DNA of 64,000 nt from Planomonospora sp. ID67723 (GCF_015711605.1 NZ_JABTEZ010000001.1:2446001-2510000); one strand, 5' to 3'. Positions 45,394-54,168 are shown, counted from the stretch's first letter. A program made the numbers and translations. The notes: a model not told the origin generated them from the sequence alone.

Positions 45394-46475
45394 TTGTTCC
45401 TCCTGTAGAAAGGCAGGTCGACAACCTCGACCGGCTCGTGGCTGCCCCGGATGTCCACCGCCAGACCCTCTGCCCGGTCGTTGTCGACGTAGGCCATGGC
45501 GATGGGCCTGCCCAGCGACTGGGAGGGCGCCCCGCTGGTGACCTCGCCGACGACCGTGCCGTCGGCCACCACCGGGTAGCCGTGCCGTGGCACCCGGCGG
45601 CCGGTGGCGACCAGGCCCACCCGGCGGCGGGAGGGCGGGACGTCTTTGAGCGGTTCCAGGGCTGACCGGCCGACGAAGTCGCCCGGCTTGTCAAACCTCA
45701 CCACACGGCCGAGGCCCGCGTCGAACGGGGTGAGGCCGGCCGAGAGCTCGTTGCCGTACAGCGGCATGCCCGCCTCCAGGCGGAGGGTGTCGCGCGCCGA
45801 GAGCCCGGCCGGGCGCAGGCCGTACGGCTCGCCCGCGTCGGTGAGCGCGGCCCACAGGGGCTCGGCGTCGCCGTTCTCGATGAACAGCTCGAACCCGTCC
45901 TCGCCGGTGTAGCCGGTGCGGGCGATGAGCGCCGGGCGGCCGGCGACGGTGGCGGGCAGGCCCGCGTAGTACTTGAGGCCGTCGAGGTCGGCGTCGGTGA
46001 GCATGGCGAGGATCTCCGCCGAGCGCGGTCCCTGGACGGCGATCAGGGCGTACCGGTCGGAGCGGTCGTCCACGGCGGCGTCGAACGCCTTGGCCCGCTC
46101 GGCGAGCGCCGCGGCGACCACGGCGTAGTTGGAGGCGTTGGCGACGACCATGAACTCCTCGGGGGCGAGGCGGTAGACGATCAGGTCGTCCAGCACGCCG
46201 CCCTCGGCGTTCACGATCATCGTGTAGCGGGCGCGGCCGGGCTCCAGCGCGGACAGGTGGCCGACGAGCGCGTAGTCGAGGGCCTCGCCGGCCTGCGGCC
46301 CGGTCACGAAGATCTCGCCCATGTGGGACAGGTCGAACAGGCCCGCCGCCTGGCGGACCGCGTTGTGCTCGACGGACTCGCTGCCGTAGCGCAGCGGCAT
46401 CAGCCAGCCCGCGAAGTCGGTCAGGGTCGCGCCGAGAGCCTCGTGGACGCCGCGCAGCGGCGTGGGTCGGGACAT
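45390..46475 (-). CDS. gcvT: Aminomethyltransferase (glycine cleavage T protein)
   Basis: 361 aa. Characteristic segments include [79 protein letters not shown] and [21 protein letters not shown], and the C-terminal domain [20 protein letters not shown]. It transfers the methylene unit of glycine to tetrahydrofolate. First gene downstream of the glycine riboswitch. Confidence 0.96.
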   Translation of the reverse strand: MSRPTPLRGVHEALGATLTDFAGWLMPLRYGSESVEHNAVRQAAGLFDLSHMGEIFVTGPQAGEALDYALVGHLSALEPGRARYTMIVNAEGGVLDDLIVYRLAPEEFMVVANASNYAVVAAALAERAKAFDAAVDDRSDRYALIAVQGPRSAEILAMLTDADLDGLKYYAGLPATVAGRPALIARTGYTGEDGFELFIENGDAEPLWAALTDAGEPYGLRPAGLSARDTLRLEAGMPLYGNELSAGLTPFDAGLGRVVRFDKPGDFVGRSALEPLKDVPPSRRRVGLVATGRRVPRHGYPVVADGTVVGEVTSGAPSQSLGRPIAMAYVDNDRAEGLAVDIRGSHEPVEVVDLPFYRRNK

Positions 46476-46511
46476 GTTCGCACCTCAGACAGGGGTCGGA
46501 TGAGAGCATCC

Positions 46512-46696
46512 TCCCCCTCTGTCATGGTTGCCTGAGAGCTTCGCCCAGTTTTTACCGGACTTTCACCTTCGGCGAGGCCTCGAAGACCTGCTTTCCAGAG
46601 GGCACCTACCCGCACGGTCCTTTGCCTTGAGAGGTTCGCGGGGAGGGCTTGCTCCTTCAGGGGTCCTGGCCTGGATGTCAGGACGCTCTCCCGCAC
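46512..46696 (-). ncRNA. Tandem glycine riboswitch
   Basis: Reading the minus strand, aptamer 1 (about 46694-46615) has P1 strands GGGAGAG and CCTCTC with the core CTGAAGGAGCAAG and CTCAAGGCAAAGGACCG. Aptamer 2 (about 46612-46515) has CCTCTGGAAAGC, the core GCCGAAGGTGAAAG and CTCTCAGGCAACCATGAC. Two glycine aptamers in tandem before gcvT are the established arrangement that senses glycine and turns the operon on. The gcvT ATG follows about 37 bases after the second aptamer. Confidence 0.93.
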
Positions 46697-46931
46697 GGGT
46701 TCATCGGTGTCGCGGCCAGCCTAACGGCCCGGACCCACTGCGCGAAATCCCTCCGGCGGGGCGAACCGCCTCCATGTCGCCGGTCCCCGGCCGGGGTCAG
46801 GCCTGCGCACGCAGGTCCTGCCCGGCGGGACCGCCGTCCGCCGCGCCGGGCCGTACGGCGTGCACGGCTCCGGCGCGTGCGGCCAGCGCGGCCAGGCGGT
46901 CCTCGGAGCGGATTCCGCCGCGATCCACGTC
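46697..46931. other. Promoter side of the gcvT operon
   Basis: About 235 bases between the riboswitch and the convergent end of the oxidoreductase gene at 46932. The gcvT promoter must lie here on the minus strand. I cannot identify a clear -10/-35 pair, and I see no ORF with convincing support. Confidence 0.35.
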
Positions 46932-47900
46932 TCACACGGTGATGACGACCTTCGCCCGCGCGTGCTCCTGTTCGAGATAGCGGACCGCCTCGGGGGTCCG
47001 GCTCAGCGGATAGGTCCTGTCGACGACCGGCGTGACCTCCCCGGACTCGGCGAGCTCCTTCAGGAAGACCAGGTTCTCGCCGTTCGGCTTCGCCACGAGC
47101 GGGCGCAGCTTCCGGGCGGTGAACGGCGACATCGCCAGCGCTCTGAGGATGCGGCCCATGGGTCCGAACCAGCGGCTGCCGTTCCCCGAGGACAGCACGA
47201 GGGTCCCCTTCGGGGTCAGCACCCGTCTGAATCCGGACAGCGGGTGGTTGGCGACCAGGTCGAGGACGAGGTCGTAGCGCCGGCCGCTCCGGGTGAAGTC
47301 CTCCCGGGTGTAGTCGACGACGTGGTCGGCGCCGATCGAACGGACCAGGTCCGCGTTCCTCGCGCTGCACACGCCGGTCACCTCCGCCCCGAACGACTTG
47401 GCGATCTGCACGGCGAACGTGCCCACGCCTCCCGACGCTCCGTTGATCAGGACCTGCTGCCCCGGCCGGATCCGGCCCCTGTCGCGCAGCCCCTGCAGGG
47501 CGGTGCCCGCCGACAGCGGCATCGCGGCCGCCTGTTCGAACGTCAGGTTGGCCGGTTTCAGCGCCAGGGAGGCCTCCGGGACGCACACGTACTCGGCGAA
47601 GGCGCCTTCGGCCTCGGCGTAGACCTCGTCACCCGGGCGGAACCGCGTGACGCTCCCGCCGACCGCCTCGACCTGACCGGCGAGGTCCCTGCCCCGGACC
47701 CGGCCCGCCGGCCCTATCCGGGCGTATCCCGAGGCGCGGATGAGGTAGGGCAGGCCCCTCATGAGGAACAGGTCGGCGGCGTTGACGGCGGCCGCGCGGA
47801 CGCGCACCAGCACCTCGCCGTCCTTGGGCACCGGTCTGTCGATCTCTTCGAGTTCCAGGACGTCGGGTGGGCCGTACCTGCGCTGGACGATTGCCTTCAT
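46932..47900 (-). CDS. Zinc-free NAD(P)-dependent alcohol dehydrogenase / quinone oxidoreductase
   Basis: 322 aa from the second of two ATGs, six bases after AGGAG. MDR superfamily layout: N-terminal KAIVQRRYGPPDVLELEEIDRPVP, the GRDLAGQVEAVGGSVTRFRPGDEVYAE segment, and the cofactor-binding NGASGGVGTFAVQIAKSFGAEVTGV. The catalytic-zinc cysteine is absent, as in quinone oxidoreductases. Last gene of an operon headed by an ArsR regulator, so it may be induced by a metal, thiol or electrophile. The substrate is unknown. Confidence 0.88.
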   Translation of the reverse strand: MKAIVQRRYGPPDVLELEEIDRPVPKDGEVLVRVRAAAVNAADLFLMRGLPYLIRASGYARIGPAGRVRGRDLAGQVEAVGGSVTRFRPGDEVYAEAEGAFAEYVCVPEASLALKPANLTFEQAAAMPLSAGTALQGLRDRGRIRPGQQVLINGASGGVGTFAVQIAKSFGAEVTGVCSARNADLVRSIGADHVVDYTREDFTRSGRRYDLVLDLVANHPLSGFRRVLTPKGTLVLSSGNGSRWFGPMGRILRALAMSPFTARKLRPLVAKPNGENLVFLKELAESGEVTPVVDRTYPLSRTPEAVRYLEQEHARAKVVITV

Positions 47901-47950
47901 CATGTTCTCCTGAACTGGTGGGCTCGGCGTGCGCGCCGGAGCCGGGCCGG

Positions 47951-48232
47951 TCAATCGACGGTCCGCAGGATCTGCTCGATCGACGCCGCCCGCGACCGCA
48001 GCTCGGCAAGGTCGGCGGCCACCCGCTGCTGGGCGTCCAGGGTGTTCTCGGCGAGGTGCTCGTAGCGGCGAACGAGCTGCCGCAGCTCCTCCTCCCGGGC
48101 GGCCGAGACCTTCAGCTTGCGGAACTCCTGGAGGCTCGCCATGACGGCGATGATCAAGATCGTGGCCAGGAACACCAGCCCGAGGGTGAGGACCGTGCCG
48201 GGCCAGGTCGTCTCGGCCGCGCTGAGGTTCAT
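47951..48232 (-). CDS. Small membrane protein with cytoplasmic coiled coil
   Basis: 93 aa. One membrane helix near the N-terminus (GTVLTLGLVFLATILIIAVMASL) is followed by a highly charged helical region (FRKLKVSAAREEELRQLVRRYEHLAENTLDAQQRVAADLAELRSRAASIEQILRTVD) with coiled-coil heptads. Its ATG overlaps the ArsR stop (ATGA). I recognise the general ArsR-plus-membrane-protein pairing but not a named family. Confidence 0.78.
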   Translation of the reverse strand: MNLSAAETTWPGTVLTLGLVFLATILIIAVMASLQEFRKLKVSAAREEELRQLVRRYEHLAENTLDAQQRVAADLAELRSRAASIEQILRTVD

Positions 48233-48582
48233 CGGGACTGCTCCTTGCGTGCGGGACCCTTCTCCGGGTCCGGTCTGGTAAGGGTCTCGGCCGCCTCGGC
48301 CAGCGCCGACGCGGTCAGGCGCAGGTCGAAATCCGTGACCTCGTAGTACTTCACGGCCTTGCCGTCCTCGGACAGTTCGAGGGTGCCGGTGATCAAGCCG
48401 GCGGCCTCCAGCCGGCGCAGGTGCATGTGGAGGAGGGGGCGGCTCACCCCGATCTCCCGGGCCAGGTGGCTCACGTAGTCGCGGCCGCCGGTCAGCTTCG
48501 CGACGATGAGCAGCCGCAGCGGGTTGGCCAGCGCGGCGAGCATCTCGACCAGGTCGTCTCCTGTCGGCCGAGGCGCTGTCAT
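48229..48582 (-). CDS. ArsR-family winged-helix regulator
   Basis: 117 aa. [56 protein letters not shown] is the ArsR/HTH_20 DNA-binding region, followed by a wing (GTLELSEDGKAVKYYEV). No CxC metal site is visible, so it probably senses something other than a soft metal. First gene of the operon with the coiled-coil membrane protein and the oxidoreductase. Palindromes just upstream suggest autoregulation. Confidence 0.9.
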   Translation of the reverse strand: MTAPRPTGDDLVEMLAALANPLRLLIVAKLTGGRDYVSHLAREIGVSRPLLHMHLRRLEAAGLITGTLELSEDGKAVKYYEVTDFDLRLTASALAEAAETLTRPDPEKGPARKEQSR

Positions 48583-48590
48583 GCCGCTCC

Positions 48591-48621
48591 TTCACGTGAA
48601 AGAAATTTCTTACACGTGAAA
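48591..48621. promoter_or_regulatory. Clustered palindromes, ArsR operator
   Basis: TTCACGTGAA (48591-48600) and AAGAAATTTCTT (48600-48611) are perfect palindromes, followed by ACACGTGAAA (48612-48621), so two CACGTG cores flank a central A/T palindrome. The array lies between a possible minus-strand -10 TACGGT and the start of arsR and overlaps its GAAGGAG ribosome binding site. The neighbouring ArsR is the likely ligand. Confidence 0.7.
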
Positions 48622-48747
48622 CCGTAGCATGTCCCCTGCGCCGGCGATAGGAATCACGGGCGCACCGCCTGCGCGAAGGCGTGCGGTGGCCTTCCGGCGG
48701 CCTTCCGGCGGCACCGCGATGTGAGAACCGGGCCCGGCCGGGTCAGG

Positions 48748-48767
48748 GTCCCGGAAGACCCCGGGAC
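48748..48767 (-). terminator. Hairpin after the PuuD-like gene
   Basis: GTCCCGG (48748-48754) and CCGGGAC (48761-48767) form a 7-bp stem with a 6-base loop, 29 bases past the stop of the polyamine operon. Confidence 0.45.
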
Positions 48768-48795
48768 GGTCGCCGGATGAAGGGAAGGCCGACGG

Positions 48796-49491
48796 TCAGG
48801 CGCGGGTGTGGTCGACGAGGGCGGCGAAGAGGGCGCACTCGTCGTCGGCCTCCGGATGCCACTGCACCGCGCACGCGAAGGGGTGGCCGGCCAGCTCCAC
48901 GGCCTCGACCGTGCCGTCCTCCGCGTGCGCCGTCGCGGTCAGGCCCTCGCCCAGGCGGTCGGCGGCCTGGTGGTGGTAGTGGGCCACGTCGGCGCTCCCG
49001 GGGCCGAGGATCTTCTCGATCCGGCTGCCCGGCGTGAGCCGCACCGGCATGCGGCCGAAGCGGCCCGGGGCCGGGGCGTGACCGTCGTGGCCGACGAGAT
49101 CGGGCACGTGCTGGTGCAGGGTGCCGCCCAGCACCGTGTTGAGGACCTGCAGCCCCCGGCAGACGCCCAGGAACGGCAGGCCCTCCGCCAGGGCCGCCCG
49201 GACCAGCCCCAGCTCGGCCTCGTCGCGGAAGTCCCGGACGTAGCCCGTCCGTTCGTGTGGCCGCTCGCCGTACCGCGCCGGGTCGATGTCGCCGCCCCCG
49301 GCCACGATCAGCCCGTCCAGGCGGCCGATCAGCACGGCCGGGTCGCCCGCAGGGGGGAGGATCACCGGCTGGCCGCCCGCGCGGACCACGTGTTCGACGT
49401 AGCCGTACGGCAGCAGCGCGGCGGTCGCCTCCCAGACGGTGAAGCGCGCGGGCTCGACGTAGCAGGTGATACCGATGACGGGACGGGACAC
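48796..49491 (-). CDS. puuD: Gamma-glutamyl-GABA hydrolase-like class I amidotransferase
   Basis: 231 aa, GTG start behind GGGAGAGG. The class I glutamine amidotransferase triad is visible: Cys111 in FLGVCRGLQVLN, His212 and Glu214 in VQWHPEADDE. ITCYVEPA at the N-terminus and DGLIVAGGGDIDPARYGE mark the PuuD family, which splits gamma-glutamyl-GABA. It is the last gene of the operon with the glutamine-synthetase-like and aldehyde dehydrogenase genes, supporting a role in polyamine breakdown. Confidence 0.87.
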   Translation of the reverse strand: MSRPVIGITCYVEPARFTVWEATAALLPYGYVEHVVRAGGQPVILPPAGDPAVLIGRLDGLIVAGGGDIDPARYGERPHERTGYVRDFRDEAELGLVRAALAEGLPFLGVCRGLQVLNTVLGGTLHQHVPDLVGHDGHAPAPGRFGRMPVRLTPGSRIEKILGPGSADVAHYHHQAADRLGEGLTATAHAEDGTVEAVELAGHPFACAVQWHPEADDECALFAALVDHTRA

Positions 49492-49537
49492 GGCGCCTCT
49501 CCCAGGTCCGGGGTCGCAGCTCTCTCGGGTCCGGCCT

Positions 49538-50302
49538 CTACAGCGGGGTGACGTAGGCGCCGGAGATGCCGCCGTCCACCAGGAACTCCGATCCGGTGAT
49601 GAAGCTCGCGTCGTCGGAGGCCAGGAACGCCACCGCGGCGGCGATCTCGGAGGCCTCGGCGAACCGGCCGAGCGGGATGTGCACCAGGCGGCGCTGGGCC
49701 CGCTCGGGATCCTTGGCGAACAGCTCCTGCAGCAGCGGGGTGTTCACCGGTCCCGGGCAGAGCGCGTTGACCCGGATGCCCTCCCGGGCGAACTGCACGC
49801 CCAGCTCCCGCGACATGGCCAGCACCCCGCCCTTGGAGGCGGTGTAGGAGATCTGGGAGGTCGCCGAGCCCATCACCGCCACGAACGACGCGGTGTTGAT
49901 GATCGAGCCCTTGCCCTGCCGCCGCATGTACGGGATCGCGTGCTTGCAGCACAGGTAGACGCTGGTCAGGTTGACCTCCTGGACCCGGCGCCAGGCGTCG
50001 ATGCCGGTCTCCAGGATCGAGTCGTCGTCAGGCGGGGAGATGCCCGCGTTGTTGAAGGCGATGTCCACGCTGCCGTAGGCGTCGAACGCCGTCTGGAACA
50101 TCCGCGCCACGTCGTCCTCGCTGGTGACGTCCGCCTTCACGAACAGGCCGCCCACCTCGGCGGCGGCCTTCGCCCCTGCCGTCTCGTCGACGTCCACGCA
50201 CACCACCCGGGCGCCCTCCTGGGCGAAGCGGTGCGCGGTGGCCAGGCCGATCCCGCTACCCGCCCCGGTGATCACGGCCACCCGGTCCTGCAGACGCTGC
50301 AT
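49538..50302 (-). CDS. Short-chain dehydrogenase/reductase
   Basis: 254 aa. TGAGSGIG (12-19) binds NAD(P), NNAG is followed by the catalytic Ser and then YTASK. The C-terminal FITGSEFLVDGGISGAY is the family hallmark. The ATG overlaps the ALDH stop codon (TAATG). In this operon it may oxidise an aminoalcohol or hydroxy acid. The exact step is not deducible. Confidence 0.92.
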   Translation of the reverse strand: MQRLQDRVAVITGAGSGIGLATAHRFAQEGARVVCVDVDETAGAKAAAEVGGLFVKADVTSEDDVARMFQTAFDAYGSVDIAFNNAGISPPDDDSILETGIDAWRRVQEVNLTSVYLCCKHAIPYMRRQGKGSIINTASFVAVMGSATSQISYTASKGGVLAMSRELGVQFAREGIRVNALCPGPVNTPLLQELFAKDPERAQRRLVHIPLGRFAEASEIAAAVAFLASDDASFITGSEFLVDGGISGAYVTPL

Positions 50303-51645
50303 TACTCCTCCGAAATGAAGACGTTCTTGGTCTCGGTGAACGCCGACAGGGCGTCCGGGCCCAGCTCGCGGCCGAGCCCCGACTGCTTGAAGCCGCCGAA
50401 GGGCGTCCAGTAGCGCACCGACGAATGGGAGTTGACGCTCAGGTTGCCCGCCTCGACGGCCCGCGCCACCCGCAGCGCCCGTCCGACGTCGCGGGTCCAG
50501 ATCGACCCGCTCAGGCCGTAGCGCGTGTCGTTGGCGATCCGCACGGCCTCCGCCTCCCCGTCGAACGGGGCGACCGACACCACCGGGCCGAAGATCTCCT
50601 CGGTGAAGGCCGGATCGGTCACCTCGGGGGTGAGCACCGTCGCCGGGAACCAGAAGCCCGGCCCGGACGGGCACGAGCCCTGCAGGTACGGCGTGCCGGT
50701 GACGAAGGAGGCCACCCGGTCGCGGTGCGCGGCGCTGATCAGCGGGCCCATCTCGGTGGCCTCGTCGAGCGGGTCGCCGACCTTCACGCCGAGCACCGCC
50801 CGCGAGAGCCGCTCCATGAACTCGTCGTAGACGGAGCGCTCCACCAGGATCCGGGAGCGCGCGCAGCAGTCCTGGCCCGCGTTGTCGAACACCGCGTACG
50901 GCGCCGTGGCGGCGGCCCGCTCCAGGTCGGCGTCGGCGAAGACGATGTTGGCGCTCTTGCCGCCGAGCTCCAGCGTGATCCGCTTGACCTGCCCGGCGCA
51001 CGTCGCGGCGATCTGCTTGCCGACCTCGGTCGATCCGGTGAACACGATCTTCGCCACGTCCGGGTGCTCGACCAGCCGGGCGCCCGCCGTCTCGCCCTCG
51101 CCCGGCACGACCTGGAGCACCCCTTCGGGCAGGCCGGCCTCCAGCGCCAGCTCGGCCAGGCGCAGCGCGGTCAGCGGCGTCTGCTCGGCGGGCTTGACGA
51201 CCACCGTGTTGCCCGCCGCCAGGGCCGGGGCGACCCCCCAGGTCATGATGACCATCGGGAAGTTCCACGGCACGATCACCCCGACCACGCCCAGCGGCTC
51301 GGCGAACGTCACGTCCAGCCCGCCGGGCACCGGGATCTGCCTGCCGTGGTTGCGCTCGGGCGCCCCGGCGTAGAAGTCCAGCACGTCGCGGACGTTGCCC
51401 GCCTCCCAGCGGGCGTTTCCGGCGGTGTGGCCCGCGTTGGAGACCTCCAGGGCGGCCAGCTCCTGTGCGCGGGAGTCCACCAGCGCGGCGAACCGGCGCA
51501 GCAGCCGGGCGCGGTCGCCGGGCGCGACCCTGCGCCAGGCGGCGAACGCCGCCCTGGCCCGCTCCACCGCGCGGTCCACCTCGGCGGTGTCCGCGAGTTC
51601 CACCTCGGCGACGACCTCCTCGGTCGCCGGATTCACGATCTTCAT
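50302..51645 (-). CDS. Aldehyde dehydrogenase (PuuC-like)
   Basis: 447 aa. Catalytic Glu226 in LELGGKSANIV and nucleophile Cys260 in NAGQDCCARSR. PWNFPMVIMTWGVAPALAAGNTVVVKP and FTGSTEVGK are cofactor-binding segments. EEIFGPVVSV is also present. Two bases separate it from the glutamine-synthetase-like gene. It probably oxidises gamma-glutamyl-aminobutyraldehyde or a related aldehyde. At 447 aa it is shorter than the usual 470-500, with a shortened N-terminus. Confidence 0.92.
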   Translation of the reverse strand: MKIVNPATEEVVAEVELADTAEVDRAVERARAAFAAWRRVAPGDRARLLRRFAALVDSRAQELAALEVSNAGHTAGNARWEAGNVRDVLDFYAGAPERNHGRQIPVPGGLDVTFAEPLGVVGVIVPWNFPMVIMTWGVAPALAAGNTVVVKPAEQTPLTALRLAELALEAGLPEGVLQVVPGEGETAGARLVEHPDVAKIVFTGSTEVGKQIAATCAGQVKRITLELGGKSANIVFADADLERAAATAPYAVFDNAGQDCCARSRILVERSVYDEFMERLSRAVLGVKVGDPLDEATEMGPLISAAHRDRVASFVTGTPYLQGSCPSGPGFWFPATVLTPEVTDPAFTEEIFGPVVSVAPFDGEAEAVRIANDTRYGLSGSIWTRDVGRALRVARAVEAGNLSVNSHSSVRYWTPFGGFKQSGLGRELGPDALSAFTETKNVFISEE

Positions 51646-51647
51646 GC

Positions 51648-52991
51648 TCACATCCGCTCGAATCCGCGCCGCAGCTCCCAGTCGGTGACCGCCGCGTCGA
51701 AGGCGGCCTGCTCGACCCGGGCGTTGTTGGCGTAGTGCGCCACGACCTCCTTGCCGAAGGCCCGTCCTGCGAGCCCGGAGCCCTCCCACAGCGCCAGGGC
51801 GTCCCGCAGGGTGGGCGGCACGGTCTCGGCGCCGGAGTCGTAGGCGTTCCCGCCGAAGGCGTCCTCAAGCTCCAGCTCGTTGTCGATCCCGTGCAGCCCG
51901 GCCGCGATCATCGCCGCCACCGCCATGTAGGGGTTGACGTCACCGCCGGGCACCCGGTTCTCGACGCGCAGCGACGGCCCGTGCCCGACCAGCCGCATCG
52001 CGCAGGTCCGGTTGTCCACCCCCCACTTGACCGCCGTGGGGGCGAAGCTGCCCGGCGCGTACCGCTTGTAGGAGTTGATGTTCGGGGCGTACAGCAGGGT
52101 GAGCTCGCGCAGGCAGGCGAGCTGCCCGGCGATGAAACGCCGCCCGGTCTCCGAGAGCCCGTACGGCCCCGCCCCGGCCATGACCGGTTCCCCGCCGGGA
52201 GTCCTGAGCGAGAGGTGGATGTGGCAGGAGTTGCCCTCCCGCTGGTTCGGCTTGGCCATGAAGGTGAGCGACATGCCCTCCTGGGCGGCGATCTCCTTGG
52301 CCCCGTTCTTGTAGATCGCGTGGTTGTCGCAGCTCGTGAGGGCCTCGGCGAAGCGGAAGGCGATCTCGTGCTGGCCGAGGTTGCACTCGCCCTTGGCCGA
52401 CTCGACGTACATGCCGGCGCCCTCCATGCCGAGCCTGATCCGGCGCAGCAGCGGCTCGATCCGGGCGGTGCCGAGCAGGGAGTAGTCGACGTTGTAGAGG
52501 TTGGCCGGCGTCAGGTCGCGGTAGGCCCTGCGCCAGGCGTCCTCGTAGGTGTCGTTGTAGACCACGAACTCCAGCTCGGTCCCGGCGAACGCCAGCCAGC
52601 CGCGCTCGGCCAGCCGGGCGAGCTGCCCCCGCAGGATCTGCCGGGGCGAGGCCGCCACGTCCGTGCCGTCCTCCCAGACCAGGTCGGCCATGAGCATGGC
52701 CGTGCCCTCCTGCCAGGGTACGCGGCGCAGGGTGGACAGGTCGGGCCGCATCACGAAGTCCCCGTACCCGCGATCCCACGACGACATGGCGTAGCCGTCC
52801 ACCGTGTTCATGTCCACGTCCACCGCGAGCAGGTAGCTGCAGCCCTCGGAGGCGTGCTCCAGCACCTCCTCCAGGAAGTACCGCGCCGACAGCCGTTTCC
52901 CCTGCAGCCGCCCCTGCATGTCGGCGACCGCCAGCAGCACCGTGTCGATCCGTCCCGCCGCCACCTCGTCGCGAAGCTCGCTGAGGTCCAC
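51648..52991 (-). CDS. Glutamine synthetase-like gamma-glutamyl-polyamine ligase
   Basis: 447 aa, GTG start behind GAGGAGGG. It is a GS III/PuuA-type catalytic fold: ELEFVVYNDTYEDAWRRAYRDL, VESAKGECNLGQHEIAFRFAEAL, GMSLTFMAKPNQREGNSCHIHLSL and NRTCAMRLVGHGPSLRVENRVPGGDVNPYMAVAAMI. True GlnA is larger in its adenylylation region, which is absent here. With PuuC-, SDR- and PuuD-like genes downstream it probably ligates glutamate to a polyamine or other amine. A Puu-type amine oxidase is not in the operon. Confidence 0.87.
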   Translation of the reverse strand: MDLSELRDEVAAGRIDTVLLAVADMQGRLQGKRLSARYFLEEVLEHASEGCSYLLAVDVDMNTVDGYAMSSWDRGYGDFVMRPDLSTLRRVPWQEGTAMLMADLVWEDGTDVAASPRQILRGQLARLAERGWLAFAGTELEFVVYNDTYEDAWRRAYRDLTPANLYNVDYSLLGTARIEPLLRRIRLGMEGAGMYVESAKGECNLGQHEIAFRFAEALTSCDNHAIYKNGAKEIAAQEGMSLTFMAKPNQREGNSCHIHLSLRTPGGEPVMAGAGPYGLSETGRRFIAGQLACLRELTLLYAPNINSYKRYAPGSFAPTAVKWGVDNRTCAMRLVGHGPSLRVENRVPGGDVNPYMAVAAMIAAGLHGIDNELELEDAFGGNAYDSGAETVPPTLRDALALWEGSGLAGRAFGKEVVAHYANNARVEQAAFDAAVTDWELRRGFERM

Positions 52992-53078
52992 GCGCCCTCC
53001 TCGCCGGAGTCTTATTGGGCTAGTGTCAGACCATTGATGTGCACCAAGGTTGAGTTGTCAAGGGCCGGAGGGGAGACA
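52992..53078. promoter_or_regulatory. Divergent promoter region between the polyamine operon and its regulator
   Basis: The 87-base gap contains TTGATGTGCACCAA (about 53035-53048), a near-palindrome around GTGCAC, and GTGTCAGACC upstream. These are plausible FadR/GntR operator elements for control of both directions. No certain -10/-35 set was found. Confidence 0.4.
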
Positions 53079-53819
53079 GTGGACGAGTCGGCACGACTGA
53101 CGGCCGTGCTGCGGCCGGTCCGGTCGGGCAACGCCTTCGAGGAGACCGTGGAGCGGCTGCTCCAGGCCATCAAGCTCGGTGTCGTCGCCGAGAAGCTTCC
53201 GCCCGAACGGGAGCTCGCCGTACGACTCGGGATCAGCCGCGTCACCCTGCGCGAGGCGATCCGCGCGCTGCAGGAGGCGGGCTACCTCGACGTGCGGCGC
53301 GGCCGGTACGGCGGTGCGTTCGTCACCTACACCCCGCCCCCGCCCCGCAGCGAGGACCTGCGCAAGGCCGTGGCCGACATGGGCGCCGACGAGCTGGCCG
53401 ACGCGCTCACCTTCCGGCTGGCCGTCGAGTGCGGTGCGGCCCAGGTGCTGGCCGCCGCCGCGCTGGCGGGGGAGCTGACCGCGGAGCGGCGGGACATGCT
53501 GCGCCACCGCCTGGCGGAGGTCAACTCCGCGAGCCCGGACGACTACCGCCGCCTGGACACCGCCTTCCACCTGGCCATCGCCGAGCTGACCGGCTCCCCG
53601 CTGCTGGCCGCCACCTGCGCCGACGCCCGGCTGCGGGTCACCGACCTGCTCAACGCCATCCCGGTGCTCCAGCGCAACATCGAGCACGCCGCGGTCCAGC
53701 ACGAGGCGATCGTGACCGCGATCCTGACCGGCGACCCCGACGCCGCCGGCCGCGCGGTGGCCGAGCATCTGGAGGGCACCGCGGCGCTGCTGCGCGGGTT
53801 CCTCCTGCCGCGCGGCTGA
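53079..53819 (+). CDS. FadR/GntR-family regulator (FCD domain)
   Basis: 246 aa from GTG behind GGAGGGGAG. The frame continues far upstream, but that part is antisense to the ligase gene. Winged helix 22-80: LLQAIKLGVVAEKLPPERELAVRLGISRVTLREAIRALQEAGYLDVRRGRYGG. The C-terminal all-helical FCD ligand domain has the metal-binding pattern DDYRRLDTAFHLAIAELT and AVQHEAIVTAILTGDPDAA. It is divergent from the glutamyl-polyamine operon and likely represses it. Confidence 0.9.
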   Translation: MDESARLTAVLRPVRSGNAFEETVERLLQAIKLGVVAEKLPPERELAVRLGISRVTLREAIRALQEAGYLDVRRGRYGGAFVTYTPPPPRSEDLRKAVADMGADELADALTFRLAVECGAAQVLAAAALAGELTAERRDMLRHRLAEVNSASPDDYRRLDTAFHLAIAELTGSPLLAATCADARLRVTDLLNAIPVLQRNIEHAAVQHEAIVTAILTGDPDAAGRAVAEHLEGTAALLRGFLLPRG

Positions 53820-53863
53820 CGGTGGCTTCGGGCGGGAGCGTCACGACGAACCGAGGAGACAGG

Positions 53864-54148
53864 ATGGACTCGCTCACCCCGGCCGGAGGCGCGCGGTCGC
53901 AGGACCGCGCGGAGGATGACCGGAGGGTCCGCCCCGAGGGCCCGCCGACGGGCCGGTGGCGGAGGCCGCTGCTCGGCGCCGACGGCTCGGAACGCGCCAC
54001 CGTGGAGTTCACGCCTCTCGACGTCCATCGCCGCGCCGACGCCCGGGCCGCGTGGATCCTCGACGCCAACCTGCACGAGGTGCTCCGCTACAACGGCCTG
54101 CCCTGCGACGCCGGCAGACTACGCGGGCTGTGCGCGGGCCCGGTCTAA
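53864..54148 (+). CDS. Small hypothetical protein (94 aa)
   Basis: 94 aa with GAGGAG upstream of the ATG. The C-terminal half (ERATVEFTPLDVHRRADARAAWILDANLHEVLRYNGLPCDAGRLRGLC) looks folded. The N-terminal half is polar. No family recognised. All three frames are open here, so the call depends on the ribosome binding site and codon pattern. Confidence 0.5.
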   Translation: MDSLTPAGGARSQDRAEDDRRVRPEGPPTGRWRRPLLGADGSERATVEFTPLDVHRRADARAAWILDANLHEVLRYNGLPCDAGRLRGLCAGPV

Positions 54149-54168
54149 GGCCATAACCTGGACATGCA

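Noticed and set aside
46421..46696. 91-aa minus-strand ORF over the riboswitch
   Set aside because: Coincides with the structured tandem aptamers. No family match or start signal.
50303..51868. Upstream extension of the SDR frame (776 aa in total)
   Set aside because: The extra part is a shifted-frame reading of the aldehyde dehydrogenase gene. The SDR fold starts at the ATG at 50302.
51465..53078. Upstream extension of the FadR-type regulator frame
   Set aside because: It runs antisense through the aldehyde dehydrogenase and ligase genes. The GTG at 53079 has a good ribosome binding site.
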